Positions 25,505 to 39,649 of a stretch of 64,000 nt of DNA are shown here, in pieces. Location: positions 1 to 64,000 of the forward strand of contig NZ_JAMRXH010000002.1 in the NCBI RefSeq assembly GCF_023740735.1, given 5' to 3'. The position numbers were made by a program, and so were the translations under genes. The notes beneath the pieces are model-generated. The model worked only from the letters and a program-made list of their open reading frames with translations, was not told where the DNA came from and made no database searches. The number at the start of each line of letters is the position of its first letter. Position 1 is the stretch's first letter. This DNA comes from Nocardia sp. CDC159. Its GTDB lineage: Bacteria; Actinomycetota; Actinomycetes; Mycobacteriales; Mycobacteriaceae.

Positions 25505-26842
25505 TCATCGAGCCAGCTCGTCCCCCAGGGCGACGGTCGGCCACGCCGAAACACGAGCATCCACAATCGCGTTCGCGATCTCCCCGCTGCGCACAGCCAC
25601 ATTGGACAGCAGCGACGAGGACAGGCCATGGGTGTGCTCGGTGCCGCCCTGCAGATAGATGCCGCAGGCGAGATCACCGTCGGTCGTCAGCCGATAGCCC
25701 CGCTCGACGCGCAGTCGCCCCTGTTCGTCGCGAAGGCAGTGCCGCTCGACCTCGCCGAGCAGGACGGTCGGCTCCATCGGGTCGTAGCCGGTCGCGCACA
25801 CGAGCACATCGACATCGAGGTCATGGGTCTGTCCGGTCGCGGTCGAGCGAATCGTGACCCGGGTGTCGTTCGCCGCGGATTTGACGCCGAGCACCCGAGC
25901 CAGCTTGATGAAATCGAGCCGCTGGGTCCCGCCCACCTCGTCGTCGTAGAGACGACGATGCAGATCCCTGATCACCTCGGCGTCCACCACCGAATAGTTC
26001 GTGTTCCGGTGATAACGCCAGATCGCCTCCCGCGCCGTGCCCGACCCGTTGTAGAAGCCGTCGACACCCTCGGGATCGAATACCGAATTCGCGAACGGGG
26101 TGTCGTCGGCGATGGAGTAGCCGTAGGAGGGAATGATCGCCGCGATGGTCGCGTCCGGAATCGTGTCGTAGAGAAAGCGCACGATCTCGGCCGCGCTCTG
26201 CCCGGCGCCGACCACGGCCCAGCGCTTGAGCTCGGTGGCCGCGGCCGCATCGAACCGATGCAGGAATTCCGAGCTGTGCCAGACGTGCTCGTCGCGTTCC
26301 AGGCCATCCGGCATCCGCGGGACCAGCCCGGTCGAGACGACCACATTGCGCGCCCGGACCGTTCGCACGCACGCGTCCGCGGTCCCGCGGACATCGACCA
26401 GCAGATGGTCCACCCCCTCGCCGGAGCGGGCGTGCGGGCGGCGGAGCGCGACCACCTCCGACCCGTACGCGACACGACCGGACAGGCCCGACTCCACCCA
26501 TTCCAGATAGTCGTGGAACTCTCGGCGGGTCGGGAAGAAGTCCTGATTGTTGACGAACCTCGCCAGCCGTCCGGTCGCGTGCAGATAGGCGATGAAGCTG
26601 AACCGTGAGGTGGGATTGCGGAACGTCACCAGATCCTTGAGGAAGGAAATCTGCATCTTCGCATTGGGCAGCATCATGCCGCGATGCCATCCGAACGACC
26701 GCTGGCGCTCGAAGAAGACGGAGGTGAGCGGAGATCCGAACCGCTCGGATTCGCATTCTCCGAGCGCGAGCGCAAGCGCCAGATTGGACGGGCCGAATCC
26801 GATGCCGACCACATCGTATATTTCATGTTGTGCAGATTCCAT
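25505..26842 (-). CDS. Ornithine/lysine N-hydroxylase, probable KtzI-type piperazate enzyme
   Basis: 445 residues from the ATG at 26842, 14 bases after the NRPS stop; an ATG at 26863 overlaps that stop but lacks a ribosome-binding site. FAD motif GIGFGPSNLALALA at residue ~13, the family block QISFLKDLVTFRNPTSRFSF, NADPH motif VVGAGQSAAEIV, and late motif VCATGYDP. The family hydroxylates the side-chain amine of ornithine or lysine. It is often called a siderophore gene, but here three A domains carry a piperazate code and a KtzT-like gene lies at the other end of the cluster. N5-hydroxylation of L-ornithine as the first step to piperazate is therefore the best reading. It is the last gene of the long NRPS operon. 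Confidence 0.88.
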   Translation of the reverse strand: MESAQHEIYDVVGIGFGPSNLALALALGECESERFGSPLTSVFFERQRSFGWHRGMMLPNAKMQISFLKDLVTFRNPTSRFSFIAYLHATGRLARFVNNQDFFPTRREFHDYLEWVESGLSGRVAYGSEVVALRRPHARSGEGVDHLLVDVRGTADACVRTVRARNVVVSTGLVPRMPDGLERDEHVWHSSEFLHRFDAAAATELKRWAVVGAGQSAAEIVRFLYDTIPDATIAAIIPSYGYSIADDTPFANSVFDPEGVDGFYNGSGTAREAIWRYHRNTNYSVVDAEVIRDLHRRLYDDEVGGTQRLDFIKLARVLGVKSAANDTRVTIRSTATGQTHDLDVDVLVCATGYDPMEPTVLLGEVERHCLRDEQGRLRVERGYRLTTDGDLACGIYLQGGTEHTHGLSSSLLSNVAVRSGEIANAIVDARVSAWPTVALGDELAR

Positions 26843-26856
26843 GGAAGTGCCTGCTC

Positions 26857-29800
26857 TCAGCATTGCGTTAGAATTTCGGTAATAGTTCGGCATATCTGCC
26901 GCGCCGGGCCGGCCGAGTAAATTTCCTGGTGGGTGGTCTCGATATCGAACCGGCGAATCTCCCCCACGATGTGATCTCGCCACTGATCCACATCGGCCGT
27001 CGGGTCGAGCGCCGCATTGAAGAAGACCGCCGCACCGCGATAGACGGGCGAGTCGAACTCACTCATGAGCTGCTGGTGTCGCAGCAGGATGGTGGTGACG
27101 GTGTCCACCACGCCCTGGCGTCCCTCGAGGTTCTCCAGGTGCCCGATCCGCTGTTCCAGAAATGCCCGGACATAGTCGGCATCCGGTGGCTCGGTGTGCG
27201 CGAAGAACGAACTGGGAACGCTGTCCAGCAATGCCAGCAGAGCGACGCTGTGGCCTCGGTTGCTCAGCTCGGCCGCCATGGCGTGGGCAAGGGTGCCGCC
27301 GAGCGACCAGCCCAGCAGGTGGAAGGGCCCGTCGGGCTGGATCGACAGCATCTGCTCGACGTAGTCGGTCACCATGGCCTCGATCGAGTCGGGCAGCGGG
27401 GTGATCCCGTCCAGCCCTCGCGCCTGAATGCCGTAGATCGGCCGATCCGCCGGAAGGTGCGCGGTGAATCCCAGATAGGGCCAGCACACCCCGCCCGCGG
27501 GGTGGACCCACCACAGCGGCTGCCGTTCCCCGGTTGTCTTGAGCCGCAACACCACCGACAGCGGGTCCTCGAAGCCGAATCCCTCGGCCTCCGGTTCGAG
27601 GTAGGGAGCCAGCGCCGCGGCCGTGGGGTTTTCGAAGACGGCCCGGATCGGCATGTCCACCTCCGTTACCGCCCGGATGCGGCTCGTCAGCCGGATCGCC
27701 GACAGCGAATGTCCGCCCAGGGCGAAGAAGTCGTCGTCCACACCGACCCGCTCCAACCCCAAGACCTCGGCGAACAGCTCCACCAGAGTCCTCTCCTCGG
27801 GCGTGCGCGGGGCCCGGTACGCGGTCGTCGCCTTGAACTCCGGCGCCGGCAACGCGGCCCGATCCAATTTGCCGTTCGGAGTCAGCGGGACCTCACCGAT
27901 CGCCACCACCACCGCCGGAACCATGTACTCCGGCAACAGCTCCCGCAGATGGCTCGGCAATCCCGCCAGCACCGACGCCACCTCGCGGCCCTCGGCGGGA
28001 TTGTTGGCCCAGACCCCGTGGCCCGCGGCGGGACGGTAGATGTCGGTGCGGGTCCGGCAACCGGAGGCGGCGGGCACGACCAGTGCGTCGAACAGCTCGG
28101 GAGCGGTTGCCGACCAGGTGGTGACGGCCTCGCGGCCACGATCGGCGGCCCAGGCGTCGAGGACCGCGGGGTCGAGCGGTGCGCCGGTGGTGATCGCGGT
28201 ACCCGCGACGCCCGCCCATGCCGCGATATCGCTGGTAAGCCGGGCATTGAGCATTCCGGTGAGCCGTATCGGACCGTTCGCGCCGTGTTCGTGCAGCACC
28301 CGGTCGAGATGGTCGAGATCATCGAAGTCACGACCCCACACCAACTCCGGAGCGGCCGCCAGCGATTCCGGCTCGGCCCCGGTCTTGTGCAGGACCACCT
28401 CGTACCGGTGCCGAGTCAACTCGTTGTGCGCCGCGCCGGCTTTCAGCCGAACCTCCACTCCGGCCAGATCGGCGTTGTCGCGGGCCCACTCGTGGAACCA
28501 TTCCGGATCGACCAGCAACTCCTTCTCGGTCAATACCGACTGCTCCACCGCCGCACGCAGTACCGATGCGGAGACACCCGGGCGCTGCGTCCGATGCACG
28601 GCCGCGTACAGCGCCCGCAGCGACGCCTTGCGGCGCACATCGCCCACGATGATCCGGCCGCCCGGCGCCAGCAGGTCCATCGCGTATGCGAGCACCCGAT
28701 CCAAATATCCGGCGTCGGGGAAGTACTGCACCACCGAGTTCAACACGACCGTATCGAAATAACCCGCGGGCAGCCCGGTTACGTCATCGGCGGCCTGACA
28801 CGCCAACCGCACCCGGCCCCCGTACCCGCTCGCATCGACCTGAGCGCGCAACCGCGCGATCACCGCGGCGGAGAAATCGGTGCCCCAGTACTCGTCCACC
28901 TCGGGCGCGATCCGCGACAGCAACAGACCCGATCCAACGCCGATCTCCAGCACCCGCGCCGGTCCGAACCGCATCACCTGATCCACCGCCGCGGCACACC
29001 AGGCCCGCATCTGCTCGGCGGGAATCGGCTCACCGGTATACGAGGACTTCCACAATTCGAAATCCTCGCCCAGGGCAATGCCTTCCGACGCCGCGTAGAC
29101 CTGGTCGTAGACCTGCTGCCACTCCTCGACCTGGGCCCCGGCCCCGGCACCCGAACCGATCGACCTGGGCACGACATACGCCACCAGTCGCTGATCGCCG
29201 GGCCGGTCCTCGCGCGCCGTCACCACCGCGCGCTCGACCTGCGGATGCTCGCTCAGACACCTCTCGATCTCACCGGGCTCGATCCGGAACCCGCGAATCT
29301 TCACCTGATGGTCGCTGCGCCCCAGGCATTCCAACTCGCCGTTGGCGTTCCACCGCGCCAGATCCCCGGTTCGGTACATGCGTCGGCCCGGTTCGGGTGC
29401 GAAGGGGTCGGCCACGAACCGTGCGGCGGTCGATCCGGTCCGGCCGCCGTAGCCGCGAGCCACGCCGGCGCCGGCGATGTACAGCTCGCCGACCACGCCT
29501 GGGGGCGCGGGCCGCAGCGCCGAATCCAGCACGTACACCCGGGTATTCGCGATCGGACGACCGATGGTCGGCGGTGTACCGGCGTGCACCGCCGCCACGG
29601 TGGACCAGATGGTGGTCTCGGTCGGCCCATACAGGTTGGTCACCTCGGCGGCGGCCCCCGCGAGCGTGTCGGCCAGGGCGGCGGGCAACGGCTCGCCGCC
29701 CACCAGCACCCGCAGCCCTCGCAGCCCCTCCGGCTTGTGCAGGGCCACCATCTGCCACAACGACGGCGTCGCCTGAACCACCGTCACCCGATGCGCGGCA

Positions 29801-32800
29801 ACCAATTCCAGCAACTCACCGGGCGCGACGACGCTCTCCCTGGACGCCACCACCACGGCGGCCCCGCTGAGCAACGGCACGAACAGCTCCAGCGCCGCGA
29901 TGTCGAACGCGATCGTCGTCACCGCCAACAATCGGTCCGCCGACGTGAGTTTGAGCGAATTCCGCATCGACAGTAGGAAATTCGTCAACGCCGCCCGCGG
30001 AACCACCACACCCTTCGGATGCCCCGTCGACCCCGAGGTGTACAACACGTACGCCGCGCACCCCGAGGGAACATCCCCGTTCACGGGATCGGTCGCGGGA
30101 TAATCCGTCGGATCCGCGGGGAGGACCTCCGGCGTCAGCACCACCCGCGGACGGCACTCGTCGAGCATGTACTGGATGCGCGCCTGGGGATGATCGGGAT
30201 CCAGCGGCAGATAGGCCGCCCCGGTCTTCAGCACTGCCAACAGCACCGCCACCAACTCGGCCGAGCGCGGCAGCGCCACGGCGACCACGTCCTCCGGGCC
30301 CACCGCGAAACGCTCGACCAGCCAGTGGGCCAACCGATTCGCCCGCGCGTTCAACCCCGCATAGGTCAGGGTGGCACCGTCCGCGATGACCGCCACCGCC
30401 TCCGGATCCACGGCCACCCGAGCCGCGAACAGCTCCGGTATCGACGCGCCCGCGGCGGCATCGACCGCCCGATCCTGGGCTCCGGTGTCGTTGCGGGCCT
30501 CCAGCAACCGCTCCCGCTCGCCGGCAATCAGCACATCCAGCGCCGCGATGGGTTGCCCCGGATCGGCCACCACCCGTTCCAGCACGGCGACGAACCGCCG
30601 CGCGATGCCCTCGACCGTTTCGCGATCGAAAACGTCGGTCGCGTATTCCAGCGACATCCGCACGTGCGGGTCGGCGGCGGCGAACACGCTGAGGGGATAG
30701 TGGGTGCCGCTGAAGGGGCGAATGCCGGTGACCGTGATCCCGGCGGCGGTGTTGGCCTCGCTGATCCCGGCGCGATCCACGGGGAAGGATTCGAACACGA
30801 GGAGGGTGTCGAACAGCGTGCTCATCCCGAGCGAGCGGTGGATCTCCGCCAACGGATGGTGATGATGCTCCAGCAGCGCCGCCTGACGCACCTGCAACCG
30901 GCGCACCATCTCGGCGAAAGACGCACCGGGACGACACACCACCCGCACCGGCAAGGTATTGATGAACAGGCCCACCATTGAATCCACCCCGCGCACCGCG
31001 GGCGGCCGACCCGACACCGTCGCGCCGAACACCACATCCGACCGACCCGTCAACGCCGACACCAGCACCGCCCACGCGCCCTGCAGGAGCGTGTTGACGG
31101 TCACGCCCAGTTCACCTGCGCGCCTGCCGAATTCGCGGGCGCGCGCCACTGACAGCGGCACCTCGACCTGGGCGATTCCCGGCTCGCCACCCATTCCCGC
31201 ACTCGGTGCGACCAGCGTCGGCTCGTCGATGCCGTCGAGCTCCTCGGCCCACACCCGCGCCGATTCGGCCCGGTCCCGGCGACCGAGCCACACCAGGAAA
31301 TCCCGATAGTTACGCTCCCTCGGCAACACCGAGGCATCGCCGTAGGAGCCGTAGAGCCGCACCAGATCCTGCATCACCAGCGGTAGCGACCAGCCGTCGA
31401 ACAACACATGATGCGCGGTCAGGACCAGCTCCGACCGCTCCGCACCCATCCGCACCAGAGTCAACCGCAACAGCGGCGGCCGGAGCGGATCGAACGGGGT
31501 GCCGCGGTCCTGGGACAACAGCCGTTCCAGCGCCGCCTCGCGATCGTCCGCACCACGCAGATCCACCTCCCGCCAGGGCAATTCGACCCTGTCGAGCACG
31601 AGCTGCACCGGATCGCCAGCGCCATCCTCGACGAAGGCGGCCCGCAGATTCGGATATCGGTCCAGCAGCGCCTGCCCGGCGGCGCGCATCCGATCCGCGT
31701 CCACCGGGCCGGACAGCCCGAACACCAACTGCATTCGGTACGCGTCGAATGCCTCACCCACCAGCATCGAATGGAACAGCAGCCCCGACTGCAACGCGGT
31801 CAGCGGCCACACATCCACCAGGCCCGGATAGCGCCGCTCCCAGGTCTCGAGCTCGGCCTGAGCGACCGACACCAGCGGTACATCCGACGGGGTCAGCCCG
31901 CCACCACCCGCGACCGCACAGCGCGCGATCCCCTCGACCGCGGCCGACCACAGCTCCGCCAGCTCGCGGACCTCCGGGGCCGTGATCACCCCGGCGGCGA
32001 ATCCGAAGACCACCGACAGCTCCGGTCCCGCATCCCCGTCCACGACCACCGCGTTCACCTCCAGCGCCGACACCATCGGCATGGTCGCGCCGAGGTCGGT
32101 GGCCAGATCGGTGATGTCCATAACCTGCGTCCAGCCGCGTCCGCGCAGTTCCTTGGGCAGGGCGGTGGCGAACCGGCCGAGATAGTTGAAGCCGATCTGC
32201 CCGGTCGGGTATTTCGCCAGTTCCGGTGCGGTATCGGCGTTGACGTAGCGCAGCAGACCGTGCCCGATGCCCTTGTCGGGAATCGCGAGCAACTGCTCCT
32301 TGATCGCCTTGACCACGCCCGCGGTGGCCGCGGTGCCGGCGATCGCGGCGTCGGGGTCGACCCCGCCGACATCCAGGCGCATCGGGTAGGTCACCGTGAA
32401 CCAGCCCAGCGTGGACGACAGGTCGATACCGGGCACGAGATGCTCCTCGCGTCCGTGGCCTTCCAACCGCAGCAGTACCGAGGATTCGGTCTCGCCGCGA
32501 CGGCGTCGCCAGCTCGCCACCGCCATGGCCAGGGCGGCCAGCAACACATGGTCGACTCCGCAATGGAATGCGGCAGTAGCCGTCGTGAGCACCGGGTCGG
32601 TGACCGAGGAAGGCAACTGCAGCCGGACGGTGTCCACCGTCGACATCACATCGACCGCGGGATCCAGGGCGCGGGCCCCGAGGATCGGGTCCGGACCCCG
32701 CAGCATCGACCGCCACCACGCCAGCTCCGCCACCCGCTCCGGGCGGCGGGCCTCCCGCGCCAGCGACAGGGCCCAGCGCCGCATCGATGTCGGCACCGGT

Positions 32801-35800
32801 GGCAGATTCGGTGTCTCCCCGCGGCGGACCCGCTCCCAGATACCGGCGAGATCCGGCGGCAGGATCCGTAGGGAGACTCCGTCGACCACCAGATGGTGCA
32901 ACACCATCAACAGCCGCCCGGCGCGCTCGGCCCCCGGATCGAACCACACCCAGCGGGCCATGCGGCCGGCATCGGGATTCAGTTGCCCGGCAGCCGCATC
33001 CAACCGCGCGGCGACGAGTTCCATCCATTCCTCGCCGTCGAAGCGACCGGTGTACTCGACCCGCTCGAGCAGGTCGGACACCAGGACCGAGCCGGGCGCC
33101 TCGACAACCAGGCCCGCGCCGTCGCCGCGAACGAGCTTGGTGCGCAACGCATCGTGGCGATCGACCAGGGCGGTCAGGGTGGCCTCCAGGCCCGGCCGGT
33201 CCACTCCGATCGGGAGGTCCAGCACCATCGCCATCGAAAACCGGTCGATGGCGTCGGTGAGGTCCAGCAGGCCCGCCGCGATGGGGAGCAGGGGCATCCA
33301 GCCCGTCTCGTCGCCGTCGGGTTCGGTTGGCGCGGGCGCGGTTTCGCGAGCGTGATCGGCGATCTCGGCCAGGTTGGCGACGGTTCGGTGCTCGAAGATG
33401 TCGCGAGGGCCGATCTCCACCCCCTGTGTCCGAGCCCGCGCCACGACCTGCATCGAGCGAATGCTGTCGCCGCCGAGGGTGAAGAAATCGTCATCGATTC
33501 CCACCCGCTCCAGGCCGAGAACATCGCCGAACAATCCGACCAGCAGCTCCTCCTCCCGGGTGCGCGGGGCGCGGTAGGCCCCGGCGCCGAACTCAGGCTC
33601 CGGCAGCGCCTTTCGATCGAGCTTGCCGTTCGGCGTCAGCGGGAAGCGGTCCAGCACCACGAACGCCGACGGCACCATGAACTCGGGCAGGCGCCCCGCC
33701 ACGAACCGGCGCAACTGCGCGATCTCGATGCCGACCTCGAGATCCAATCCGTCGCCGTCACCCGCCGTCGTGGGGACCAGGTATCCCACCAGCTGTCTGG
33801 CGCCGCCGCGGACGGCCGCGGTGGTCACCACCGCCTGCGCCACCCCGGGGTAACCGGTCAGCACGGTCTCGATCTCGGCGGGCTCGATCCGGAACCCGCG
33901 CACCTTGAGCTGATCATCGCCGCGGCCAACGCATTCCAGCCGCCCGTCGCGGTCCCACCGTGCCAGATCGCCCGTGCGATACATGCGCTCGCCGCGACCC
34001 GCGAACGGATCGGCGACGAAATGCGACGCCGTCGCGCCGGGTCGGCCGTGATACCCACGTCCGATACTCGTTCCCGCCACGTACAACTCGCCCACCACGC
34101 CGACCGGAACGGGGACGAGGCCGTGACCCAGCACATAGGCGCGGGCCGTGCCCAGCGGGACGCCGATCGGGACGTTGCCGTCACCGTCCCAGTCGTCGGA
34201 TCCGGATATCGAAAACGTTGTCGCGTAGAAGCTTTCGGTCTGCCCGTAGGCATTGATCACGCGCGCGTCCGGAATCACCTGCCGGACCCGCCGCACCAGC
34301 GCCGCGGGCAGGGGCTCACCGGCGAACACCACCGCCTCGGCCTCGATCCCGGTGTCGCCGCGATCGATCAGCTCGGCGAACACCGAGGGCACCGTGGAGA
34401 TCACGCCACCGCGCCAGCCCTCGCCGAGTACGAGCACATCGCGCACCAGCTCGACCGTGCCACCGGTACACAGCGTGGTGAACAGCTCGAACACCGAGAC
34501 GTCGAAATTGATCGACGTACCGGCCAGCATCCGCCAGCCCGGCGACACCCCCACGCGCGGCACCAGCTCACGCACCCCATCGGCGACATTCCGGTGGGTG
34601 ATCACCACACCCTTTGGCGTCCCCGTGGAGCCCGACGTGTACATCACATACGCCGCCTGCTCCGGCTGCGGCGCGATCGGGTCGAAGGCTCCGCCGTCGC
34701 TCGGGTCGGCCTCGGACTCGTTCAGGAGAAGCCGGGGAATATCGCGATCGGCGAACAGCTCCGAATGCTCCGCATCGGTCAGGATCACCCGGGGAGCCGC
34801 GTCGGCGAGGATGTGATCCAGCCGCCTGCTGGGATACCGGGGGTCGATCGGCACATATGCCGCTCCCGCCCGCCAGATCGCCAGCAATGCGACGACCAGA
34901 TCGGTCGAGCGCGGTAACGCGACGCCCACCAGCGTTTCCGGGCCGATCTCGTACTGCCGGAACATCCTGTGGGCCAATCGATTCGCCCGCACGCTCAGCT
35001 CGGCATAGGTCATCACCCCGTCGTCGCGGATGATCGCCGCGGCATCCGGCACGGCCGCCACCCGAGCGGCGAACAGCTCCGGCACCGACACCCGATCGAG
35101 CGAGACCCGGCCGGTGGCGGTGTCGTTGAACCGCTCGAGCAGACGTTGCCGCTCGCCCGCGACCAGGATGTCCACACCGCCGACCCGCCCGCGCGGATCG
35201 GCCACGACCTGTTCCACCACCGCGACGAACCTGCGCGCGATCATCGTGACGGTATCCCGATCGAAAATATCGGTCGCATACTCGATATCGCCACGCACGC
35301 CCCGACCGTCGGGCAGCGGGGTGAGATTGAAGAACAGGTCGAACTTCGCGGTACCGGTGCCGGTGGGCTCGTAATCCACCTCGAGCCCGGCGACCTCCAC
35401 ATCGGGGAGGGCGTTGTTCTGCCAGGCGAACATGACCTGGAACAGCGGGTGATAGGCGGTCGAACGATCCGGATCGAGCAGCTCCACCAGACGTTCGAAC
35501 GGCGCGTCCTGATTGTCGTAGGCGGCCAGGGCCTTTGCGCGGACCTGCTCCAACACCCGGTCGAACGGGGGGTTGCCGGACAGATCCACCCGCAACACCC
35601 AGGTGTTGACGAAGAATCCGACCAGATCGGTCAGCGCGTCATCCGTGCGGCCCGCGATCGGCGAGCCGATGGTCACATCCGCACCGCCACCGAGCTGGAA
35701 CAACAGCACCGCCAACGCCGTCTGCACCACCATCGACGCCGTCGCGCCCCGCGCCCGCGCCAGCTGCTCGACCGCGGCCGCCAACTCCGGATCCAGCGCG

Positions 35801-38800
35801 AACTCCACCACGCCGCCCCGATGACTGGCCACCGCTGGTCTCGGCCGATCGGTGGGCAACCGCACCGGCTGCGGCACACCGGCCAATTCGCCACGCCAGT
35901 AGTCGAACTGACGGGACAGCAGACTGCCGGGATCGTCCTCCTCGCCCAGCAGTCGCCGCTGCCACAGCGTGTAATCGACATACTGCACCGGCAGCGGCGT
36001 CCACGACGGCGCATTCCCGATGCTGCGCGCGGTGTAGGCGCCCACCAGATCCCGCGCCAACGGCGCCATCGAGGCACCGTCACCGGCGATGTGATGGATC
36101 ACCAGGGCCAGCACGTGTTCCTCGGGGCCGAGTCGGAATATCCTCGCCCACAACGGAATATCGGTCGCCAGATCGAAACGGTGGTCGACCGCCGCGGCGA
36201 CGGCCGCGGGCAATCCGCCGGGCTCCACGGTGACGACCTCGATATCGAGGTTCGCCTCGTCAGTGGGCAGCACCCGCTGCGACGGCACGCCGTCGTCCTC
36301 GACGAACACCGTCCGCACGCTCTCGTGCCGGACCATCACATCGCCGAGGGCGGCCATCAGGGCCGCGACGTCCAGCGGCCCGGTCAACCGAAGCACCAGC
36401 GGAATGTTGTACAGCGCCGACGACCCCTCGAACCGGTGCAGGAACCACAACCGGCGCTGCGCGAACGACAGTGGAATGGACTCGGGTCGTTCCTGCGGCC
36501 GCAGCGCGGGTCGCACTCGCCGTCCGGTGTCCAGACGCGCCGCGAGCTCGGCCACGGTCGGCGCCTCGAAGACCGTCCGGATCGGTGCCTCCGCGCCCAG
36601 CAGCAGGCGAATTCGATTGGCCAGCCGCGTCGCGAGCAGCGAATGCCCACCCAGGGTGAAGAAATCGTCATCGATGCCCACCCGCTCCAGGCCGAGCACA
36701 TCGGCGAACAACCCGGCCAGGATCTCCTCGTCCACCGTGCGCGGCGCGCGGTAGGCGCCGCTCTCGATTTCCGGCTCGGGCAGGGCCCCGCGGTCGAGTT
36801 TGCCGTTCGGGGTCAGCGGAAGGCGGTCCAGCGTCACGAAGGCGGACGGCACCATGAACTCGGGCAGACGGGCGGCCACGAACCGCCGAAGTTCCGAGAG
36901 ATCCGTCCGCTCGCCGGGCCGGAGAACGAGATAGCCCACCAGTTGTCCGTCGCTGCCGCGAATCGTCGCCGTCGTCACCACTGCCTGAGCGATCCGCGGG
37001 TGCGCGGTCAGCACCGCCTCGATCTCGGCGGGTTCGATGCGGAAGCCACGGACCTTCACCTGTGCGTCGCCGCGGCCGGCGTATACGAGCCGACCGTCGC
37101 GATTCCAGCGGGCCAGGTCCCCGGTGCGATACATCCGCTCCCCGCGGCCGCCGAACGGATCGGCGACGAACCGTGACGCGGTCAACCCCGAACGGCCGTG
37201 ATACCCGCGACCGATACTCGTGCCCGCGACGTACAGCTCGCCCACCACGCCGATCGGGACCGGGGTGAGACCGGGCCCGAGCACGTAGGTGCGCACATTG
37301 CCCAGGGGAGTGCCGATCGGGACGTTGCCGGTGTGGTCCGCACCGGCCCAGTCGTCCTCGGGGGCGACGGTGAAGGTTGTCGCGTAGAAGCTTTCGGTCT
37401 GACCGTAGGCGTTGAGCACCCGCGCGCCGGGCACGGCCTGCCGCACGCGATCGACCAGCCGTGCCGGAAGCGGCTCACCGGCGAACACCACCGCCTCGGC
37501 CTCGATCTTGCTGTCGCCGCGATCGATCAACTCGGCGAACACCGACGGCACCGTGGACACCACGCCGCCGCTCCAGCCGTCTCCCTCGCCGAGGACCAGA
37601 ACGTCGCGTACCACCTCGACGGTGCCACCGGTGCACAGCGTGGTGAACATCTCGAACACCGACACATCGAAGTTGACCGACGTGCCAGCCAGCGTCCGCC
37701 ACCCTGGTGGCACGCCCAGCCGCGAAATCAGTTCCCGCACACCGTCGGATACATTTCGATGCGTGATGACCACACCCTTCGGCGTGCCGGTGGACCCCGA
37801 GGTGTACATCACATAGGCCGCCTGATCCCGCAGCGGCCGGACCGGGACGAGATCATCGCCGTCGGCCGCGGCGTCCTGCGGTTCGTCGATTCGCAGCCGG
37901 GGAATCGCGCTGTCGCCCAGTATTTTCTCGGCGTCGGCGTCGGTCAGCACCAACTGCGGGCGGCAGTCGGCGAGGATCGATGCCAACCGTGCGCTCGGAT
38001 ACCGCGGATCGATCGGCAGATAGGCGGCGCCCGCCTTCCAGACCGCCAGCAGTGCGACCACCAGATCGGCCGTGCGCGAAAGCGCCACCGCCACCACCGA
38101 TTCCGGACGTACCCCGTGCCGGTGTATGAGTCGTGCCAGGTCGTTCGCGCGCGTGTCCAACGCGGCGTAAGTCAGCGTCGGACCGGCTCCGTCCACGGCG
38201 ACGATATCCGGACCGGCGGCAACCTGAGCCGCGAACAGCTCCGGCACGGATCCGGGACCGACCGCCGTCTCCTCGGCGGTGTCGTTGAATCGCTCCAAGA
38301 CCTGCTGTCGCTCCCCCGCGACCAGCACATCCACCGCGCCGACCCGCATGCGCGGCCGGGTAACCACCTGCTCGAGCACCGACACCAACCGCTGGCCGAT
38401 GAGTGTGATGGTTTCCCGATCGAAAAGATCTGTCGCATACTCGATCTCGCACCACACATCGGCACGATCCGGGCGGGGTGTGAGGTTGAAGAACAGGTCG
38501 AACTTCGCCGTCCGCGTGGTGGTGGGCTCATAACCGACCCGCAACCCGTCCACCTGGATATCCGGCACGACGTTGTTCTGCCAGGCGAACATGACCTGGA
38601 ACAGCGGGTGATACGCGGTCGAGCGATCGGGATTGAGCAACTCCACCAGGCGCTCGAACGGCGCGTCCTGATTGTCGTAGGCCGCCAACGCCTTCCCGCG
38701 GACTTGCGCCAGCACCTGCTCGAACGACGGATTACCCGACAGGTCTACCCGCAACACCCACGTGTTGACGAAGAACCCGACCAGATCGGCCAACGCCTCA

Positions 38801-39642
38801 TCGGTACGGCCCGCGATGGGGGAGCCGATCGTGAGATCCACACCGCCGCCGAGCTGGAACAGCAGTACCGCCAGCGCCGACTGCAACACCATCGGCACCG
38901 TCGCGCCCTGCTGGTGCGCGAATACGCCCATCGCCGCGCACAATTCGGGTTCGAGGGCGAACTCCAGCGCATCGCCCCGATGTGACGCCCGCGCCGGACG
39001 CGGCCGATCGATCGGCAGCCGCAGCGGTTGGGGGACGTCGGCCAATTCCCGCCGCCAATAGTCGAATTGCTTGGCCAGCACGCTTTCCGGATCGGATTCC
39101 TCGCCTAGCAGCTCCTGCTGCCACAGCGTGTAATCGAGATACTGCACCGGCAGCGGGGGCCATACCGGCTCGGCCCCGGTGCGCCGCGCCCGGTATGCGG
39201 CCACCAGGTCCCGGGCGAGCGGAGCCATCGAAGCCCCGTCACCGGCGATGTGGTGGATCACCAGGACCAATACGTGCTCGTCCTGGGCCACGCGAAATAC
39301 CTTGGCCCACAGGGGGATATCGGCGGTCAGGTCGAAAGGATGCTCGACCGCCTCGGCCACGGCCGCCGACAGTCGCGCGGGATCGACCTCGACCACCGCC
39401 ACGTCCGGGCGCGTCCGGCCGGTGGGCAGGATCCGCTGCATCGGCACGCCCGATTCGTCCTCGACGAACACCGTGCGCACGCTCTCGTGCCGGGCCACCA
39501 CATCGCCGACCGCCGCGACCAGGGCCGGCACGTCCAGCGTGCCGGTCAACCGCAGCACCAGCGGAATGTTGTACAGCGCCGAGGGCCCCTCGAACCGGTC
39601 CAGAAACCACAACCGGCGCTGCGCAAAAGACAACGGGAACAT
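26857..39642 (-). CDS. NRPS, modules 4-6: C-A(Piz)-T, C-A(Piz)-T-E, C-A(Gly)-MT-T-TE
   Basis: 4261 residues from the ATG at 39642, seven bases after the previous NRPS stop, with AGGTAGG upstream. Order: C (HHIAGDG ~130), A (~614), T (~1000); C (~1183), A (~1668), T (GGDSIRS ~2058), E (HHLVVDG ~2250); C (HHVLFDG ~2745), A (~3203) interrupted by an N-methyltransferase ([12 protein letters not shown] ~3570), T (~3980), TE (GWSLGG ~4112, late His in TTHQEIYS). Pockets read by eye: DVFSVAAYAK for both early A domains, matching my recollection of the piperazate code, and DILQLGLIWK, the glycine code, for the last. It should add Piz, D-Piz and N-methyl-Gly (sarcosine), then release the chain, probably by macrocyclisation. 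The C domain after E is of the D-accepting kind. Confidence 0.95.
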   Translation of the reverse strand: MFPLSFAQRRLWFLDRFEGPSALYNIPLVLRLTGTLDVPALVAAVGDVVARHESVRTVFVEDESGVPMQRILPTGRTRPDVAVVEVDPARLSAAVAEAVEHPFDLTADIPLWAKVFRVAQDEHVLVLVIHHIAGDGASMAPLARDLVAAYRARRTGAEPVWPPLPVQYLDYTLWQQELLGEESDPESVLAKQFDYWRRELADVPQPLRLPIDRPRPARASHRGDALEFALEPELCAAMGVFAHQQGATVPMVLQSALAVLLFQLGGGVDLTIGSPIAGRTDEALADLVGFFVNTWVLRVDLSGNPSFEQVLAQVRGKALAAYDNQDAPFERLVELLNPDRSTAYHPLFQVMFAWQNNVVPDIQVDGLRVGYEPTTTRTAKFDLFFNLTPRPDRADVWCEIEYATDLFDRETITLIGQRLVSVLEQVVTRPRMRVGAVDVLVAGERQQVLERFNDTAEETAVGPGSVPELFAAQVAAGPDIVAVDGAGPTLTYAALDTRANDLARLIHRHGVRPESVVAVALSRTADLVVALLAVWKAGAAYLPIDPRYPSARLASILADCRPQLVLTDADAEKILGDSAIPRLRIDEPQDAAADGDDLVPVRPLRDQAAYVMYTSGSTGTPKGVVITHRNVSDGVRELISRLGVPPGWRTLAGTSVNFDVSVFEMFTTLCTGGTVEVVRDVLVLGEGDGWSGGVVSTVPSVFAELIDRGDSKIEAEAVVFAGEPLPARLVDRVRQAVPGARVLNAYGQTESFYATTFTVAPEDDWAGADHTGNVPIGTPLGNVRTYVLGPGLTPVPIGVVGELYVAGTSIGRGYHGRSGLTASRFVADPFGGRGERMYRTGDLARWNRDGRLVYAGRGDAQVKVRGFRIEPAEIEAVLTAHPRIAQAVVTTATIRGSDGQLVGYLVLRPGERTDLSELRRFVAARLPEFMVPSAFVTLDRLPLTPNGKLDRGALPEPEIESGAYRAPRTVDEEILAGLFADVLGLERVGIDDDFFTLGGHSLLATRLANRIRLLLGAEAPIRTVFEAPTVAELAARLDTGRRVRPALRPQERPESIPLSFAQRRLWFLHRFEGSSALYNIPLVLRLTGPLDVAALMAALGDVMVRHESVRTVFVEDDGVPSQRVLPTDEANLDIEVVTVEPGGLPAAVAAAVDHRFDLATDIPLWARIFRLGPEEHVLALVIHHIAGDGASMAPLARDLVGAYTARSIGNAPSWTPLPVQYVDYTLWQRRLLGEEDDPGSLLSRQFDYWRGELAGVPQPVRLPTDRPRPAVASHRGGVVEFALDPELAAAVEQLARARGATASMVVQTALAVLLFQLGGGADVTIGSPIAGRTDDALTDLVGFFVNTWVLRVDLSGNPPFDRVLEQVRAKALAAYDNQDAPFERLVELLDPDRSTAYHPLFQVMFAWQNNALPDVEVAGLEVDYEPTGTGTAKFDLFFNLTPLPDGRGVRGDIEYATDIFDRDTVTMIARRFVAVVEQVVADPRGRVGGVDILVAGERQRLLERFNDTATGRVSLDRVSVPELFAARVAAVPDAAAIIRDDGVMTYAELSVRANRLAHRMFRQYEIGPETLVGVALPRSTDLVVALLAIWRAGAAYVPIDPRYPSRRLDHILADAAPRVILTDAEHSELFADRDIPRLLLNESEADPSDGGAFDPIAPQPEQAAYVMYTSGSTGTPKGVVITHRNVADGVRELVPRVGVSPGWRMLAGTSINFDVSVFELFTTLCTGGTVELVRDVLVLGEGWRGGVISTVPSVFAELIDRGDTGIEAEAVVFAGEPLPAALVRRVRQVIPDARVINAYGQTESFYATTFSISGSDDWDGDGNVPIGVPLGTARAYVLGHGLVPVPVGVVGELYVAGTSIGRGYHGRPGATASHFVADPFAGRGERMYRTGDLARWDRDGRLECVGRGDDQLKVRGFRIEPAEIETVLTGYPGVAQAVVTTAAVRGGARQLVGYLVPTTAGDGDGLDLEVGIEIAQLRRFVAGRLPEFMVPSAFVVLDRFPLTPNGKLDRKALPEPEFGAGAYRAPRTREEELLVGLFGDVLGLERVGIDDDFFTLGGDSIRSMQVVARARTQGVEIGPRDIFEHRTVANLAEIADHARETAPAPTEPDGDETGWMPLLPIAAGLLDLTDAIDRFSMAMVLDLPIGVDRPGLEATLTALVDRHDALRTKLVRGDGAGLVVEAPGSVLVSDLLERVEYTGRFDGEEWMELVAARLDAAAGQLNPDAGRMARWVWFDPGAERAGRLLMVLHHLVVDGVSLRILPPDLAGIWERVRRGETPNLPPVPTSMRRWALSLAREARRPERVAELAWWRSMLRGPDPILGARALDPAVDVMSTVDTVRLQLPSSVTDPVLTTATAAFHCGVDHVLLAALAMAVASWRRRRGETESSVLLRLEGHGREEHLVPGIDLSSTLGWFTVTYPMRLDVGGVDPDAAIAGTAATAGVVKAIKEQLLAIPDKGIGHGLLRYVNADTAPELAKYPTGQIGFNYLGRFATALPKELRGRGWTQVMDITDLATDLGATMPMVSALEVNAVVVDGDAGPELSVVFGFAAGVITAPEVRELAELWSAAVEGIARCAVAGGGGLTPSDVPLVSVAQAELETWERRYPGLVDVWPLTALQSGLLFHSMLVGEAFDAYRMQLVFGLSGPVDADRMRAAGQALLDRYPNLRAAFVEDGAGDPVQLVLDRVELPWREVDLRGADDREAALERLLSQDRGTPFDPLRPPLLRLTLVRMGAERSELVLTAHHVLFDGWSLPLVMQDLVRLYGSYGDASVLPRERNYRDFLVWLGRRDRAESARVWAEELDGIDEPTLVAPSAGMGGEPGIAQVEVPLSVARAREFGRRAGELGVTVNTLLQGAWAVLVSALTGRSDVVFGATVSGRPPAVRGVDSMVGLFINTLPVRVVCRPGASFAEMVRRLQVRQAALLEHHHHPLAEIHRSLGMSTLFDTLLVFESFPVDRAGISEANTAAGITVTGIRPFSGTHYPLSVFAAADPHVRMSLEYATDVFDRETVEGIARRFVAVLERVVADPGQPIAALDVLIAGERERLLEARNDTGAQDRAVDAAAGASIPELFAARVAVDPEAVAVIADGATLTYAGLNARANRLAHWLVERFAVGPEDVVAVALPRSAELVAVLLAVLKTGAAYLPLDPDHPQARIQYMLDECRPRVVLTPEVLPADPTDYPATDPVNGDVPSGCAAYVLYTSGSTGHPKGVVVPRAALTNFLLSMRNSLKLTSADRLLAVTTIAFDIAALELFVPLLSGAAVVVASRESVVAPGELLELVAAHRVTVVQATPSLWQMVALHKPEGLRGLRVLVGGEPLPAALADTLAGAAAEVTNLYGPTETTIWSTVAAVHAGTPPTIGRPIANTRVYVLDSALRPAPPGVVGELYIAGAGVARGYGGRTGSTAARFVADPFAPEPGRRMYRTGDLARWNANGELECLGRSDHQVKIRGFRIEPGEIERCLSEHPQVERAVVTAREDRPGDQRLVAYVVPRSIGSGAGAGAQVEEWQQVYDQVYAASEGIALGEDFELWKSSYTGEPIPAEQMRAWCAAAVDQVMRFGPARVLEIGVGSGLLLSRIAPEVDEYWGTDFSAAVIARLRAQVDASGYGGRVRLACQAADDVTGLPAGYFDTVVLNSVVQYFPDAGYLDRVLAYAMDLLAPGGRIIVGDVRRKASLRALYAAVHRTQRPGVSASVLRAAVEQSVLTEKELLVDPEWFHEWARDNADLAGVEVRLKAGAAHNELTRHRYEVVLHKTGAEPESLAAAPELVWGRDFDDLDHLDRVLHEHGANGPIRLTGMLNARLTSDIAAWAGVAGTAITTGAPLDPAVLDAWAADRGREAVTTWSATAPELFDALVVPAASGCRTRTDIYRPAAGHGVWANNPAEGREVASVLAGLPSHLRELLPEYMVPAVVVAIGEVPLTPNGKLDRAALPAPEFKATTAYRAPRTPEERTLVELFAEVLGLERVGVDDDFFALGGHSLSAIRLTSRIRAVTEVDMPIRAVFENPTAAALAPYLEPEAEGFGFEDPLSVVLRLKTTGERQPLWWVHPAGGVCWPYLGFTAHLPADRPIYGIQARGLDGITPLPDSIEAMVTDYVEQMLSIQPDGPFHLLGWSLGGTLAHAMAAELSNRGHSVALLALLDSVPSSFFAHTEPPDADYVRAFLEQRIGHLENLEGRQGVVDTVTTILLRHQQLMSEFDSPVYRGAAVFFNAALDPTADVDQWRDHIVGEIRRFDIETTHQEIYSAGPARQICRTITEILTQC

Positions 39643-39649
39643 CGGTTTC

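Noticed and set aside
25505..26842. Siderophore (hydroxamate) reading of the N-hydroxylase
   Set aside because: No hydroxyornithine-type A domain, acyltransferase, formyltransferase or siderophore uptake genes are nearby, while piperazate-type A domains and a KtzT-like gene are.
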